64,000 nt of DNA from Helianthus annuus (lineage: Eukaryota; Streptophyta; Magnoliopsida; Asterales; Asteraceae): positions 30,679,930 through 30,743,929 of the forward strand of contig NC_035443.2 of assembly GCF_002127325.2 (NCBI RefSeq), written 5' to 3'. The position numbers and the translations under genes were made by a program. Under the pieces are notes generated by a model. The model was given only the letters and a program-made list of their open reading frames with translations. It was not told the DNA's origin and did not search any database. Positions 23,401 to 34,377 of the stretch are shown piece by piece (positions within the stretch are counted from its first letter, which is position 1; each line of letters opens with the position of its first letter).

Positions 23401-25493
23401 TGGTCGTCTGCCTGATGGAATTCGAGCAGGCGGAACTGCGGCGGCAGGTGAGCGGTTAGGTGGAGAATGAGTAGTTCCGACAGGTGGGCACTGTACGGAT
23501 AGATTGGTCCTTGCGGGTGGAGTCTTTAGAGCCAAGTCCGGCCTGCCAGGTGGCGGTTTCAGAGGAGGTATTCCGGAAGCAGTTAATATTCCAGGTGGTG
23601 GTTCTATTGGGATACCTAACGATACGCTTGAATTTACAGACGAAAGTCGTTTTTGTTGGTCGGAACTGGTACATAACACTTGGACACCGGTATTTCCGGA
23701 ACCCTTGATGGAGTTTTGCATACTATATGGCGGTTTTTGTGAAGAACCTGAAAAGATTAACTTCAAATCCACATTAAAACATCCTACATGCAAACAAACT
23801 TGAAATGACCTACGTACTTAGGGCTGCAAACAAACCGGACGAACACGAACAAGACCTTGTTTGTGTTGGTTTGTTAAGGAAATGTATGTGTTCACGAACT
23901 GTTTATGAACACTTACGGAACGAGATTTTACGTTCGTGTTTGTTCATTAAGGAAATGAACATGTTCGTGTTCGTTTGTTAATTTTAGGCAACGAACGTTC
24001 ATGAACACAAACAAATGTTCATGAATACAAATGGAAACAAACGAACAAACACGATTGTTCATGAACAGAATATATAAAACATTTGTGCTTATTAAATATT
24101 TTATTTGTTAGATTTTTGAAGTATTTATATAAAAATATAAAACTAAAAAAACTAATGAACTATGAAACACAGACGAACATAAACGAACACGTTAGCGAAC
24201 GTTCAGGAATATAAATGAACGAACACAGCCTCTGTTCATGTTCGTTCATTTAACTAAACGAACTAAATTTCTTGTTCGTGTTTGTTTATTTATTAAACAA
24301 ACAAACTTCCCGTCGAACGGTTCACGAACTGTTCGCGGAACATTCGGTTTGTTTGGAGCCCTATATGTACTTGATCAAAGATTGCATAAAAAGTTAAGCT
24401 TACAAGTTAGAAAAAAAAACATGAGCAAACTTAAGGGCAAAAAAAATTATACGGGTTATCGTAAATCATAAATCTTGAAAGTTAGCAACTTTTATCAATC
24501 TTTTGAAAGTTTAACCGTTACATCATCAGACACGACACCAAACAGTGTTATTTTTGTATGCTATAATTTCTTTAGGAAATGGCATTCAAGAACTCACCCC
24601 TACTCAAGCTCAAAAGAGGCTTTTCATCATTCTGTACCCCGCCATACGTTTTTGTATACCAGCAAAATAATAGGGTAGCAAGAAGAAAAGTTACGGCTGC
24701 AGTAGAAACAACAACGACAATAATTGTTGTATTATCAATGCCACCACCCGTGTCTGCTTTAGAAACAGTAAATGGAATAGGTTTCATGTATACATCCGAT
24801 GAAGAACGATCATGTTCTTCACCGCAATGAGGCTCACAATTTAATCCAGTCAACTTGCGTCTTATGGCGACAGTATTAGGCCTTCTAATATGTGTATCGT
24901 CTGTAGCTTGATCAATGTCGCTGGATTGAAGATCTTGAAGAGCTTCCATTGAATGAGTAAACTCTGATCCGCAATTGACGAATAACTGTTCAACCTGCAG
25001 ATAGCGAACATCATCCTGTTTTAACATAATACCATAACAAATTGTGGGTTAAGCAAAACATCAAACACTTGGTGTGCATGAAAATAAACCAAAAATTAAC
25101 AATCTTAACCTGTCTTAAAAGCAATAATCAACATCAATAACTATATACTTACACCTAAAGTTCATGAAAGAAACAAAAAATCAGACTACCATCTGGTAAT
25201 CTAAGTTCAAAAAACATCAAATTGTGGGTTAAGCAAAAGAACAAACACTTGGTGTGCATGAAAGAAAACCAAGATTTAAGCTATCTGAACCAATGTTGAC
25301 AACAATTCATGAAAGTAAACAAGTAATCAACAACAATAACTATATATTTACCCCTAAAGTCCATAAAAAAACAAACGAGCATTTGGTAATTTAAGTTTAA
25401 AAAAGAGCAAAAACAGAGTGGTACCATTGATGTTGCCAAAGGGAAAAGTAGAAGAGCAATTGCGATGAATGAAACCATCCCTTGGGCACCCAT
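20431..25493 (-). CDS. Type I (membrane-anchored) formin-like protein
   Basis: Actin nucleator. I read six exons: 25493-25425, 25015-24598, 23747-23087, 22556-22348, 22280-22045 and 21954-20431. All introns are GT-AG and the total (3117 nt) is exactly 1039 codons, giving 1038 residues. Residues 1-23 form a signal peptide. About 119-143 is a membrane helix ([20 protein letters not shown]), so the N-terminus should be outside the plasma membrane. About 230-345 is a proline-rich FH1 region (runs of 5-7 prolines) that would bind profilin. From about 355 ([11 protein letters not shown]) to about 785 is FH2, with [29 protein letters not shown] and [10 protein letters not shown]. The tail is unusual: about eleven DVSEP..TQT repeats, acidic D/E/K-rich sequence, then a [13 protein letters not shown] ending as in family members. 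Start chosen for the signal peptide. The frame is open through the 90-bp intron at 21955-22044, but FH2 is only continuous if that intron is removed. Confidence 0.93.
20690..21130 (-). repeat. 33-bp coding minisatellite in the formin tail
   Basis: About eleven in-frame 33-bp units encode an 11-residue repeat, consensus [11 protein letters not shown] with variation at the basic and TQ positions. Neighbouring central units are nearly identical, while units near both ends are diverged ([18 protein letters not shown]). This points to recent unequal exchange inside an older array. All units are multiples of three, so the reading frame survives copy-number change. Confidence 0.9.
22612..23060. mobile_element. 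Foldback MITE filling formin intron 3
   Basis: Two arms of about 200 bp are close inverted copies, from gtaaattgcattttacgtcc on the left to its complement at the right end. The arms share GAAAATG.CCATT.TGCCCTCATG, GAGTTAGGGCAAAAGGACACC and a CGCCTGCAATTTTG word. The intron (22557-23086) is only 530 bp, so the hairpin fills nearly all of it. No target duplication was confirmed. Confidence 0.8.
23821..24361. mobile_element. GGGCTGCAAAC foldback MITE in formin intron 2
   Basis: Left end GGGCTGCAAACAAACCGGACG and right end complement GGGCTCCAAACAAACCGAATG are inverted copies. Both subterminal regions are rich in GTTCGTG/CACGAAC and GAACGTTC words. The element lies within the intron between exons 2 and 3 (23748-24597) on the non-coding side of both splice sites. 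TA occurs at both edges, but a longer target duplication is not clear. Confidence 0.7.
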
Positions 25494-26022
25494 TTATGTG
25501 GGTGGAATGATCATCATCTCACGATTTTGTTTCACAACTCACATCAAATCGTTGATTGATAATTATGGAACAAATATCGAATGCTGGGTTTCCGATTTAG
25601 GAATAAAATAAATTGAATTTTGAAATAAGTTGGGGTGGGTTAGGTTAGGTTTTTGATATAAAATCTTGAATTTCGTTCACGTTTTGAAGAATTTATACAT
25701 AAAATTTCATAAACGCATTGATGATCGAACTATTTCACGGATTGGGGGGACTTGATCATGAACATTGTTGAAATTTTTTTATGGAATGATCGTCGTACGG
25801 AATATCAAAACGGTTAGGTTCAGTCGTAGATAATCAATTAAAAGTGATGCATGTTTTTATTAAAAAAAAAAAAGAGACGTTTTAAAAGTGTGTATGTTTT
25901 TTATGTTGTTGTCGTGGGTTGTTAACGTTTTAAAAGCGTGTATGTTTTTTTATGTTGTTGTCGTGGTTTGTTATACTTGAAAAAAGTTTTGGGACGCCAA
26001 TAATCAATAAACATACGCTATG
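25494..26022. promoter_or_regulatory. Upstream flank of the formin gene
   Basis: About 530 bp lie between the formin start codon and the next repeat. No convincing TATA box at the usual distance was found by eye. A tandem pair of TTTTAAAA.GTGTATGTTTTT...TGTTGTCGTGG words lies at 25880-25970. Promoter function is inferred from position only. Confidence 0.35.
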
Positions 26023-26824
26023 GGTATGTTTGGCATGAGTCTTTTAGCAGGTTCTAGCTTTAATCTTTTAAGAAAAAACTCATACTCAATAAAAAACCTT
26101 ATTTGGTTGAAGGAGTTGGAAGCTTTTAGATTAGGAGCTTGAAGCTTTTGGTGGGTATGTTTGGCATGGAGCTTTTAGGAGCTAGCTTTAAGCTTTTAAG
26201 AAAAAAGCTCCTATTCAATAAAAAGTCTTGTTTGGTTGAAGGAGTTTTAAGCTTTTAGGTTAGGAGCTTCAAGCTTTTGGTTGAACGCTACTACTAGTAG
26301 CGTTTAAAAGGAGCTACAAGCTTTTAGAGAAAAATGACTATTTTAACCACTAAAATAAGGAACTTTTTAATGCACCAACTTTCTAAATTTTTAGTTATGT
26401 CCATTTTGGTCATTTTATACATTTTATTAAAAGCTCCAGCTACTCTACCAAACACCAAATATATCTAAAAAGCTACAGCCACTAGCTACCAGCTTCCAGC
26501 CTCCAGCCACCAGCTACAAGCCACCAGCTACTTTTGCCAAACATACCCCTACTGGTAGCGTTTAGAATGAGCTACAAGCTGTTAGGGAAAAAATGACTAT
26601 TAACCTCTAAAGATAATGAACTTTTTAATGCACAAACTTTTTAAATTTTCAGTTATGTTCATTTTGGTCATTTTATACATTTTATTAAAAGCTCTACCTA
26701 CTCTGGCAAACACCAAATATATCTAAAAAAACTACAGCTATAGCTACCAACTAACAGCTTCTAGCCACCAGCTAGCTATCAGCTTCCAGCCACCAACCAC
26801 CAGCTACTTTTGCCAAACATACCC
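26023..26824. mobile_element. MITE with a second copy of itself nested inside
   Basis: The outer ends are GGGTATGTTTGGCA (26023) and its complement TGCCAAACATACCC (26824). A complete inner copy runs from about 26154 (GGGTATGTTTGGCATGG) to about 26545 (GCCAAACATACCCC). The outer left arm (gcttttaggagctt blocks) and outer right arm (taaaagctc, agctaccagcttccagccacc blocks) each recur in the inner copy, as expected when one member inserts into another. Interior GGAGCTTTTA/AGCTACAAGC words resemble hAT-type MITEs, but I could not fix an 8-bp duplication. Confidence 0.7.
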
Positions 26825-27319
26825 ATAATGTAATACCATCCCTCAAAATACATAACCAATTCAAGCCATCCCAAGGGTCAAATTTTGCTTTGATCCACCA
26901 CCGGTATCCCTTTAAAAGTAGTCTTTGAAGCTTTTTCAGGTTGTTGAAAGCTGGTTTGTTACGAGCCCGCCTACGATTTAATTGAAAAAACCTCTCTGGG
27001 CAAGGGAGGAAGGGTTAGGAACCCGTATCGATCAAGGCGAAACTTGAGTTTGATTAAAGGGCGCGCGTTAGCGCTTTACTAAGAATATAGAATGGGTTTT
27101 TCTTGTTTAGTAAAGTCTCACTATTTGATATGAGTAGGTGCGGCAGGGCACTCTTTATTCGAAACTAATGAATGTCAGGTCGGGGCTTTCTGCCTTATTA
27201 TCAAATAAGGGGTTGGGTAAAACAAACTCTCTCCTTGGACGAGCAGGATTTTAGAGTTATCTTTGATAAGGGAATAGAAGATTAATTTTAAATAGATATA
27301 TTTTTAACGACTTCATTGC
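26825..27319. other. Unassigned DNA
   Basis: No gene or terminal structure recognised. It holds low-copy-looking text including cgcgcgttagcgctttac and a ggtcggggctttctgcc block. Confidence 0.4.
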
Positions 27320-27484
27320 AATTGGTTTGTAACACGGTAGGGCTATACATGTTGGTACCTTACTCGGGGTCGAATCCTAGAATAGTGGTGTTTACCCGGA
27401 TTATTAACATACACTTGTTGGATTCGAACTCGAAACCCTCTTAAGAGGAAACTACTTAGTAGAAACCCTTGACTAACTGGGCAT
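27320..27484 (-). mobile_element. Possible tRNA-derived SINE fragment
   Basis: Read on the minus strand, gcccagttagtcaaggg (box A-like) is followed about 45 bases later by gagttcgaatcc (box B-like), as in tRNA-derived SINEs. No poly(A) tail or flanking duplication is evident, so it may be a truncated SINE or a chance pair of boxes. Confidence 0.35.
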
Positions 27485-27734
27485 TAATAGATGACTATGA
27501 GAGGGAGTGATGATAAGATGTAGTGTGAGAGGGAGAAAGTTGGACGATATCAAAACGAGCTTACGACATCATATATACCACAATTAAAAAAAAAATAAGT
27601 CGTGTTTATGCGGTTCAAAGAAATGGGTCATGTTGTTCATTTAATTTTCAACTTAAATTACAAAACTACGGGTCATTATCAGTGACGAATACAAGAATTT
27701 TGTAGGTAAAAAGTGGATCAGATTTGATTTGGAT

Positions 27735-28195
27735 AACACTTTGCATGGGCGGTGATGAGGTTATGGCGGGAGGACCACCGCACAGGGCCCGTGATTTCAA
27801 GGGGTGCGTGTTTTTTTTAAATCCGTTGTATATATGTTAATGTTTTAAGCAGTATACATATACCAACTACAAGATAGACTCATTTACAAAACCAGAGGCG
27901 TCTCTAAGAATTCAAGTACCCTGTTCGAGCTCGAAAAAATGTGCTCTTCCGTAATATTTTATTATTATTTAAAAAAATCAAATTAGTACTGGGCTCAAAA
28001 ACCTAATGCCAAGTGGGCTACATTCTAAACCATAAAAAATATCTGTAAATGAGCCTATATTGGAATTGGTAAGCGTTTACTATTTAAAAATACTAACATA
28101 TATGTATTGATTTTTTTTTAAAATCGCGTGTCTCTTAAAATCACGGGCTTTGTGTGGAGGTTCTCCCCGCACACCATCATAGCCGCCAGTGTACA
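27735..28195. mobile_element. MITE with about 75-bp inverted termini
   Basis: The left arm (acactttgcatgggcggtgatgagg ... cccgtgatttcaaggg) and the complement of the right arm (acactggcggctatgatgg ... cccgtgattttaagag) match along about 75 bp with scattered differences. The interior is AT-rich with no ORF. The long termini fit a Mutator-like MITE, but no 9-bp duplication was established. Confidence 0.55.
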
Positions 28196-28633
28196 AAACA
28201 ATTTTTATGGTCTATAAGTTAGCTCATTGGCATTAGTTTAGTGAACCTAATACCAATTTGATTTAAAAAATAATAAAAAAAAACATTACGAAATGACGCA
28301 TTTTTTCTAGCTCGAACAAAGGAGCTACATAAGAATAATTAAGATATGCAAACAAGGAAGTTTTGATTATTCAATAATCATTTTAACATAGTTAATCAGA
28401 TATCTAAAAAAACCAAATACCAAGAAACAACAATAATAATTAAGTTTCATGTAAAATTGTAATCGGTTAAAATGAGCCCCCTGCAATACGGGCCCCCAGT
28501 TCAGAATTGGGCTGAGTTTTAAAACAAAAAATACGCTGAAACCAACAAAGATGTGGTCTTGGGTTTAATTCCTGACAAAATTAAATTATCTTTATTTTAG
28601 GAGTAAGTAGTAAAGTGGGGGTAGAATTAGGCT

Positions 28634-29392
28634 CGTGCAACACTTCAGAACCGGATTGAACCGAATTAGAACTGAACCGGAACCGTTAGATGCTAAAGAT
28701 AAGAACCGGAACTGGACTATATATTAATGGTTCTGGTTCGGTTTGAAACCGGGTTAAATGGTTCTTATGTAAATGGTTCTCGCCAGAATCGGTTATGTTT
28801 TAAACCCTAAAATTAATAAGTAAATAAAAACAATCAAACCGTTTAAAAATTTAACTAAGAGTCGCAACATCCAAAGTTCAAATCATTCAAAGTAAAAGTA
28901 GCAATAACAAAATTTTTCAAACCAAAAAACGAAAGTATACAATATAAAAGACGAAATTTAACTAAAAATTGTTAGTTAACCATCACAAAAACTTCATTCA
29001 AACATTATGTAAAAACTAGTTCTATATTCTTTAATCCTAAAAACATACTTTTAAATATAAAAGACGAAATTTAACTAAAACATTGTTAGTTAACCATCAC
29101 AAAAACTTCATTCAAACATGATGTAAAAACTATTTCTATATTCTTTAATTCTAAAAACATACTTTTAAATATAATATTTAAAGTTTAAATAAACTAATAG
29201 GGCTTTTAATATAATATTTAAAGTTTGAACTCAAACCGGTTCTAGCAATTATTTAAACGGATCTGTCAGTTATAAGCGGGACCGTTTTCTCTCGATTTTA
29301 AGAACCGGATCCGGACCCTAAATACACAATGTGATACGGATCTGACGGTTCAGTTTCAGTTCCCCAGTTCTCGTGATTCAAAACTGTAAATT
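28634..29392. repeat. GGTTC/GAACC-ended repeat with tandem duplication
   Basis: The left end is packed with GAACCGGA and GAACTGAACC words. The right end carries complements (GGTTCTAGC, CGGTTCAGTTTCAGTTCCCC). Inside, a 113-bp unit is present twice in tandem (28941-29053 and 29054-29166), followed by two copies of aatataatatttaaagttt. It is probably a MITE of the GAACCGG-ended type common in plants. Confidence 0.5.
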
Positions 29393-30680
29393 GCTCGGCC
29401 GTAAGTAGAATCACATATTTTCTGTTTAAAAAAGGGAAAAAGACAATAATGAATTTGCAATATTCATGGGCCTATCCACCCGTGTCAGTTGGTCCCTACG
29501 TATTTTGAATTTTGATTCAAAAGTTTGGATCCGTCAAAATTTGTATAATGTTAAGTTTAAATACTTATTTAGGATTATTTTTTCCCTATTTTAAGTATTT
29601 TTATACTTAAAAACTTATTTCATCAGCTTCCTTTAAAGTTAAATCATTATCTTAAATCAAGATTTGTTCACTCAATTCACAAATACCCTAGTGTTCACTC
29701 TAGAACCCCACCCTATGATATATGTATAATACAATTTAAGTATTTTAGCTAATTACACATTAACATTGTTTTCACGACATGGATATCTTATTTGTAAAAT
29801 TTAATAGAAGACCTTTAATAGAACACATATCATAGTAAAGAAATGGGTTTTATACATGAAAAATATAAAACAAAAATATGTCAAACCCAGTTCGATATAA
29901 GGAATTGTTACCAAGTTCAAGACTTGTTGTTGCACTTCGAATCAGGTATCATTGATTGGTATATATAATCCGTTTGTTTGATGAAGAACCATGTTTAATC
30001 AACTTATCAAGCTCGGTTTTTTAAAACCAGATTATATATGCGTCCATTTATACTTTTAAAATATAACCTCGTCACGTTATACTATTTATTTTAAAGTGGC
30101 ATATTACCCACGTGTAGGATTGAAACTTCTTATGCACTCAATATATAGATTTTTATGCCTCCACCACTGCCTTATTGACAATTGCACACATCTACCTTTG
30201 ATGAAGAATCTATCAAACTCCACTTGCTAAAAAGCAACTATAGAAGCATAGAACTCACCACATAGAAAACACATCAAAACACACCTTTAAAGACCCCACT
30301 AAAAACCCATAACACAGATGCCACCAAACATGAGATTCTAAGTCAAATGTCCTAAAAAATCAACTCTTTTTGTTCCTAGGGCTAAAGATAAGGCCACTCA
30401 TGTAATGCAAGATGACAAGAGCTTCCAAGATTCTTATGCATCATTTTTTTTTGTCATAAAGATGTTCTTTTGAATTCTTGGCCGTAAAAGGTTGCGAATA
30501 ATAACTAAAGCGATACGAGTAGTGTGATCCAAGGATATAACTTCAGAATCAAGACATATTTCCTAATTATAGTCCAATGGTTGAGTCACTAGCCATGGTG
30601 CCCAAAATTTCTCCATAAAATATCTAAAAAATGAAATATTCGTGCAAAACTTTACACTCTTGCATATATTCGAGTCGAAT
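29393..30680. other. Unassigned DNA upstream of the heat-shock gene
   Basis: AT-rich, without an open frame of note or clear terminal repeats. Perfect heat-shock elements (GAAnnTTCnnGAA) were not found by eye. An imperfect series lies at 30421-30436 (GAGcTTCcaAGAtTC). Confidence 0.4.
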
Positions 30681-30681
30681 A

Positions 30682-30689
30682 TATATATT
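30682..30689 (+). promoter_or_regulatory. Candidate TATA box of the small heat-shock gene
   Basis: TATATATA lies 80 bp before the start codon, next to an 11-13-bp palindrome (ATTCGAGTCGAAT, 30669-30681). Spacing fits a TATA box about 30 bp upstream of a transcript with a 50-bp leader. This is inferred from position only. Confidence 0.35.
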
Positions 30690-30769
30690 CTTTCTGCTTT
30701 TTTGTGTAGCTTTTAAACTATAAGAAGTGTTAAAACATCTAAACTTTAACTTTGCGCGACTCTAGAATA

Positions 30770-31740
30770 ATGGCTAGCATGCGACTTGAGGTTGTATTCG
30801 AAGATCATACTCCACATAAATGGCGTGTTCCTTTGAAAGAAGACGTTTTTGGTGCATTTATGGCGAAAGGAGGTCCAGTCATGCATAAGGTTTTTGGTAA
30901 TAAATCATTGTTTGGACCATTATTGTTTAAGAAGTTCTTTGATCCATCAGACGCGTTTCCACTTTGGGAATTTGAGCCGGGTGTGTTGTTGTCTGATCTT
31001 CAGAACCCGTGTGTGGATTGGTTTCAAACAGAAGCGTGTTATGTCCTAAAAACCGAGCTACCAGGTAAGCCTCTATGTTATCCTTAGATTTGAATCATTC
31101 AAGATTTTGATCTGTTTAACGCTGAAGTATATATACGGTTGTAGCGATTAGACCAGCATACGAACATCTTTATTGATTGATCAACACCCAAGTAGTTTAA
31201 CTATCCATTTATTTTGTCAAATTTGTAGTAAAAGCATGTTAATAATTCTTACATGTTAATAGATGCTATTGACTAGAAGTGATAAATGGGCGGGTTAAAA
31301 CGGGTGATTTTTGTGAAGCTTGAACACGTTGACATGTTTCGCCTGGTTGGGTTGACTTAAACACTTTTTGTCAAATAACTTTGTATTTTATATAAATATA
31401 AATAATATGTCAAATATGATTGCAAAATGATATTGTTTCAATACAAATCTATTTCTTCTAGTAAAATAAACCTTTCAACTCATTTGCAACAGATATAGAA
31501 AAAAGCAGCATTAGAGTTTATGTTGAGAATGGGAAGGTTATGGAGATTAGTGGGCTATGGAACCACAAAGGAGAATCAAGAGCGTCACCGGACTGGCAAA
31601 GTGGCAAATGGTGGGAACGAGGCTTCGTACGCAGGCTAGAATTGCCTGAAAATGTGGATTGGAAGAAAACCGAGGCGCATGTGAACAACGACACCATTTT
31701 GGACATCAGACTTCCCAAACTTCAACAGAATGTGACATAA
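30770..31740 (+). CDS. Class VI-type small heat-shock protein (HSP20-like)
   Basis: A small heat-shock protein of the alpha-crystallin/HSP20 superfamily, expected to hold unfolding proteins for refolding. It has two exons, 30770-31064 and 31493-31740, with a GT-AG intron of 428 bp. The sum is 543 nt, that is 180 residues. The N-terminal arm has the EDHTPHKWRV and FFDPSDAFPLWEFE segments I associate with the plant 21.7-kDa class VI subgroup. The alpha-crystallin domain runs from about residue 80 (VDWFQTEACYVLKTELPG) to 175, with WERGFVRRLELPENVD in place of the usual G.F.RRF.LP motif and an ending DIRLPKL instead of GVLTVTVPK. No targeting peptide or SKL-type tail is seen, so cytosol is likely. 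The start ATG at 30770 is preferred because the upstream in-frame codons begin without an ATG. Confidence 0.9.
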
Positions 31741-32345
31741 GGGAAGGGTGATCAAAGATTCTACATATGCTAGCGCATGATATCGACTCAAAGGTTTCCA
31801 GTGTTTGGTTTTTTAACAACTATATAAACAACTTGAGTGTGCATTTCTATATGAAAAGATAGTAAAGCCATATGGATCTTGAATCTTGATGTCTTGTTAC
31901 TTCCATAGTTCCATACAATGAAGAAACAATAGGAAAGTATATAAAAGAACAGACAAACCTAAAGTGGTCTATGAACATTCAAAGGAAAATATATATATAT
32001 TTTTTTGTTGTTTGTTCTTGAAGGTTTAAAGCGAGGGGTATTAAATGGGTCGTGTACCCTAGTTGGCGAGTCGAACCTGACACGAATGTAAAAATCATGT
32101 CACACACACGAACCCGAACACAACACGAGTTAAATGGGTAAACCTGCAAACACGCATTGGCGACCAAACGCGACCGGTTTAGCTAAACTGTAAGTTTGAC
32201 CTGAAACTGATCCAAACCATTTAGACTAAACCCAAGCCTGTAAATTTCATGTCAGAACTTCACTCCCCTAAGAACCCCAAAAAGAAAACATACTGGTTTT
32301 TTATTTATGGTAATTTTTGTTGTATGTTTTGCCCGTAAATTATAT
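31741..32345. other. 3' flank of the heat-shock gene
   Basis: No second gene found. A CGAACCCGAACACAACACGAG-type word family (about 32060-32130) resembles a dispersed plant repeat. Confidence 0.4.
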
Positions 32346-32580
32346 GGCTTTATAGTCTAGTGGTATCTTGGGGGTGGGATAAGACTTTAGGACCAATAGG
32401 TCCTGAGTTCGATTCTCACAAGAGGGTTTTTCCCATATTTATTGGGTTTCATCTTGAATTGGTGTATAGGCATTATGTCTAGTGGAGATGGATATGATCG
32501 GGTAGTTCCGTTGGTGGCACGATGATACTCCAGTAGTCTGTCAGTGATCCAAATTTGTTGTTAAAAAAAAAAAAAAAAAA
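32346..32580 (+). mobile_element. tRNA-derived SINE with poly(A) tail
   Basis: The head has a box A-like tagtctagtggta and, about 50 bases on, a box B-like gagttcgattctc. It then continues with an unrelated body (about 150 bp) to a TTGTTG word and an 18-base poly(A) run at 32563-32580. Head, body and tail in that order are diagnostic of a plant SINE. Flanking duplications are not obvious, so insertion is old or one end is eroded. Confidence 0.65.
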
Positions 32581-33010
32581 CTAAGATGAGAGCACTTAAA
32601 ACATGTCTTTTGGTTACATTCCAATCCACTACATATTTTTGAACCGGTTAAATCTTAACCTCCTGATTTTAATTAACAATCATTTTGAACTAAAGTTCCA
32701 TACACCAATGTTATTTGATATTTATAATCTTGTTACTTTTTTTTTTCTTATTATCGACAATATCATAAAAAAAACAGCATATTTTCTTATGTAAATGAAA
32801 AAGAATCACTCAACCCAACTTTAATATATTAAATTCACTAAAGCTGTTTAAAATATATGTATTTGTAAATTTTAAAAAATGACTTGTTATACCATTAAAC
32901 AAGTGATGAAGTGACCTTCCAACGCGAATATATCTTTTTATTACATAAGATATTATGAATTTATATTTAAAGAGTTAAAATTGATGTGGTATTCTTTCAG
33001 ATGATTAATA
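32581..33010. other. Unassigned AT-rich DNA
   Basis: Nothing recognised. A 63-codon open frame here is low-complexity AT-rich translation. Confidence 0.4.
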
Positions 33011-33073
33011 TTAAGGGGCTGTTTAGCAACTTCTGAATGGTTAAGTGTTGAACCAATAAGAGTTCTGAACCAT

Positions 33074-33309
33074 TAAGGGGTTGTTTGGTAGCCTCTGAAT
33101 GTTCATTAAGAGGCTACCCCTTAATGAAACCATTAAGAATTTTACCAATGAGAAGGTAGAATAATGTGACATGTGATGATTTACCATTCAGACTTGAGGT
33201 TACCTCTTAACCATTCAGACTTGAGGTTACCTCTTATTCATTCAGAGGTTTTAAACCATTAAGAGGTAGCATCTGAATGGTCATTAAGAGGCTACCAAAC
33301 AGCCCCTAA
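33074..33309. mobile_element. Inner Tourist-like MITE (TAA duplication)
   Basis: The element at 33077-33306 (230 bp) starts GGGGTTGTTTGGTAGCCTCTG and ends with the complement (GAGGCTACCAAACAGCCCC). It is bounded by TAA at 33074-33076 and 33307-33309. It is the same family as the MITE it sits in. Confidence 0.8.
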
Positions 33310-33555
33310 GTGCTGAACCAGTAAGAGGTCTAAACCATTAAGAGCCAGTATAATGCTTAACCCTTCAGAGACAAATGTCTGACCAATTCAGATTAGAGGT
33401 CTTAACCATTCAAACTCTGTATAATACTTAACCATTCAGAGGCAAATGTCTGAACCATTCAGACATCTGCTCATGAAACAAACAGTCTGAACCATTAAGT
33501 GCTGAACCAGTAAGAGATCTGAACCATTAAGAGTCTCGTTAAAAAGTAAACAAAC

Positions 33556-34341
33556 TGTTAGGATCTGAGGCTGTCATGATTTGTGTTTGTTTGCATAAAA
33601 TGATGAAGTGCAGCGGAAATGGGTAGCAAACTTTGTAAACACAAACAAAGGAAAGTAGAGATTGATAAACAATTGCTTTTCATTGAATCAAATGATTTAC
33701 GAATAAGCAAAAGATTACAGTAAAAGCTTACAATCTAAACTCCCCCTCAGCCTGATACACCAGAGTTGGTTGCACAAGATGAAAGGATGAATTGAGGAGA
33801 AGAACTCACTCAAAACGATCAAGTGTAACAGTACAGAGTACTATCATACTTATAGGCAAACCAAACTACTGATATACTTCAGCTGACGTCACCATGATAG
33901 TGACATCTAACGACCTAACAAACTACAAATACTGTCCTATACAAACTACTGTTATGTAACAACTGATATTCACTAACATACAAAACATAAGGAAAACTAC
34001 TGCTTCACGTTCCACTGTTGTAGCCTTAGCACAAATGTTGAGTCTTCAGTTCTTCCTTCAAAGATGATCAGCCTTTGAGAGGGCAGTGCTTGAAACTTCA
34101 GCAGCACTTAGGAAACAGCAGTAGATAGAGCAACAGAGTTTGTCTTCAGCAGTTGTTAGGTAATCATCAGAGTTTGGTTTATCAGTTGTTGTAGTTGAGC
34201 AGCACTTAACATTTATCAGCTGTTAGATAACCACTGTCAAGGGGAGAGATTAGAGTAAACTGCTGCTTATTAGGAGTCCACTGATGGGATCCGGTTTTGG
34301 CTTTACATTATCTGTTCCTCTGTTAGGGTTCAATCCCAACA
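33556..34341 (-). repeat. 3' LTR of the single-ORF element
   Basis: 786 bp, TG...CA ends. Differences from the other LTR include G/A at about 33685 and 33711, T/C in the ctgataca/ctgacaca word and TTAGAG/TTGTAG near 34250. Confidence 0.9.
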
Positions 34342-34377
34342 ATCTCCCCCTGGAACAGATAATGCCAAAACCCTTCC

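Noticed and set aside
23141..23470. 109-codon glycine-rich plus-strand ORF
   Set aside because: Antisense of the formin FH1 polyproline region (CCN read as NGG).
30421..30436. Heat-shock element upstream of the small heat-shock gene
   Set aside because: The GAG-TTC-AGA-TTC series is imperfect and 330 bp from the start codon; not enough to call a site.
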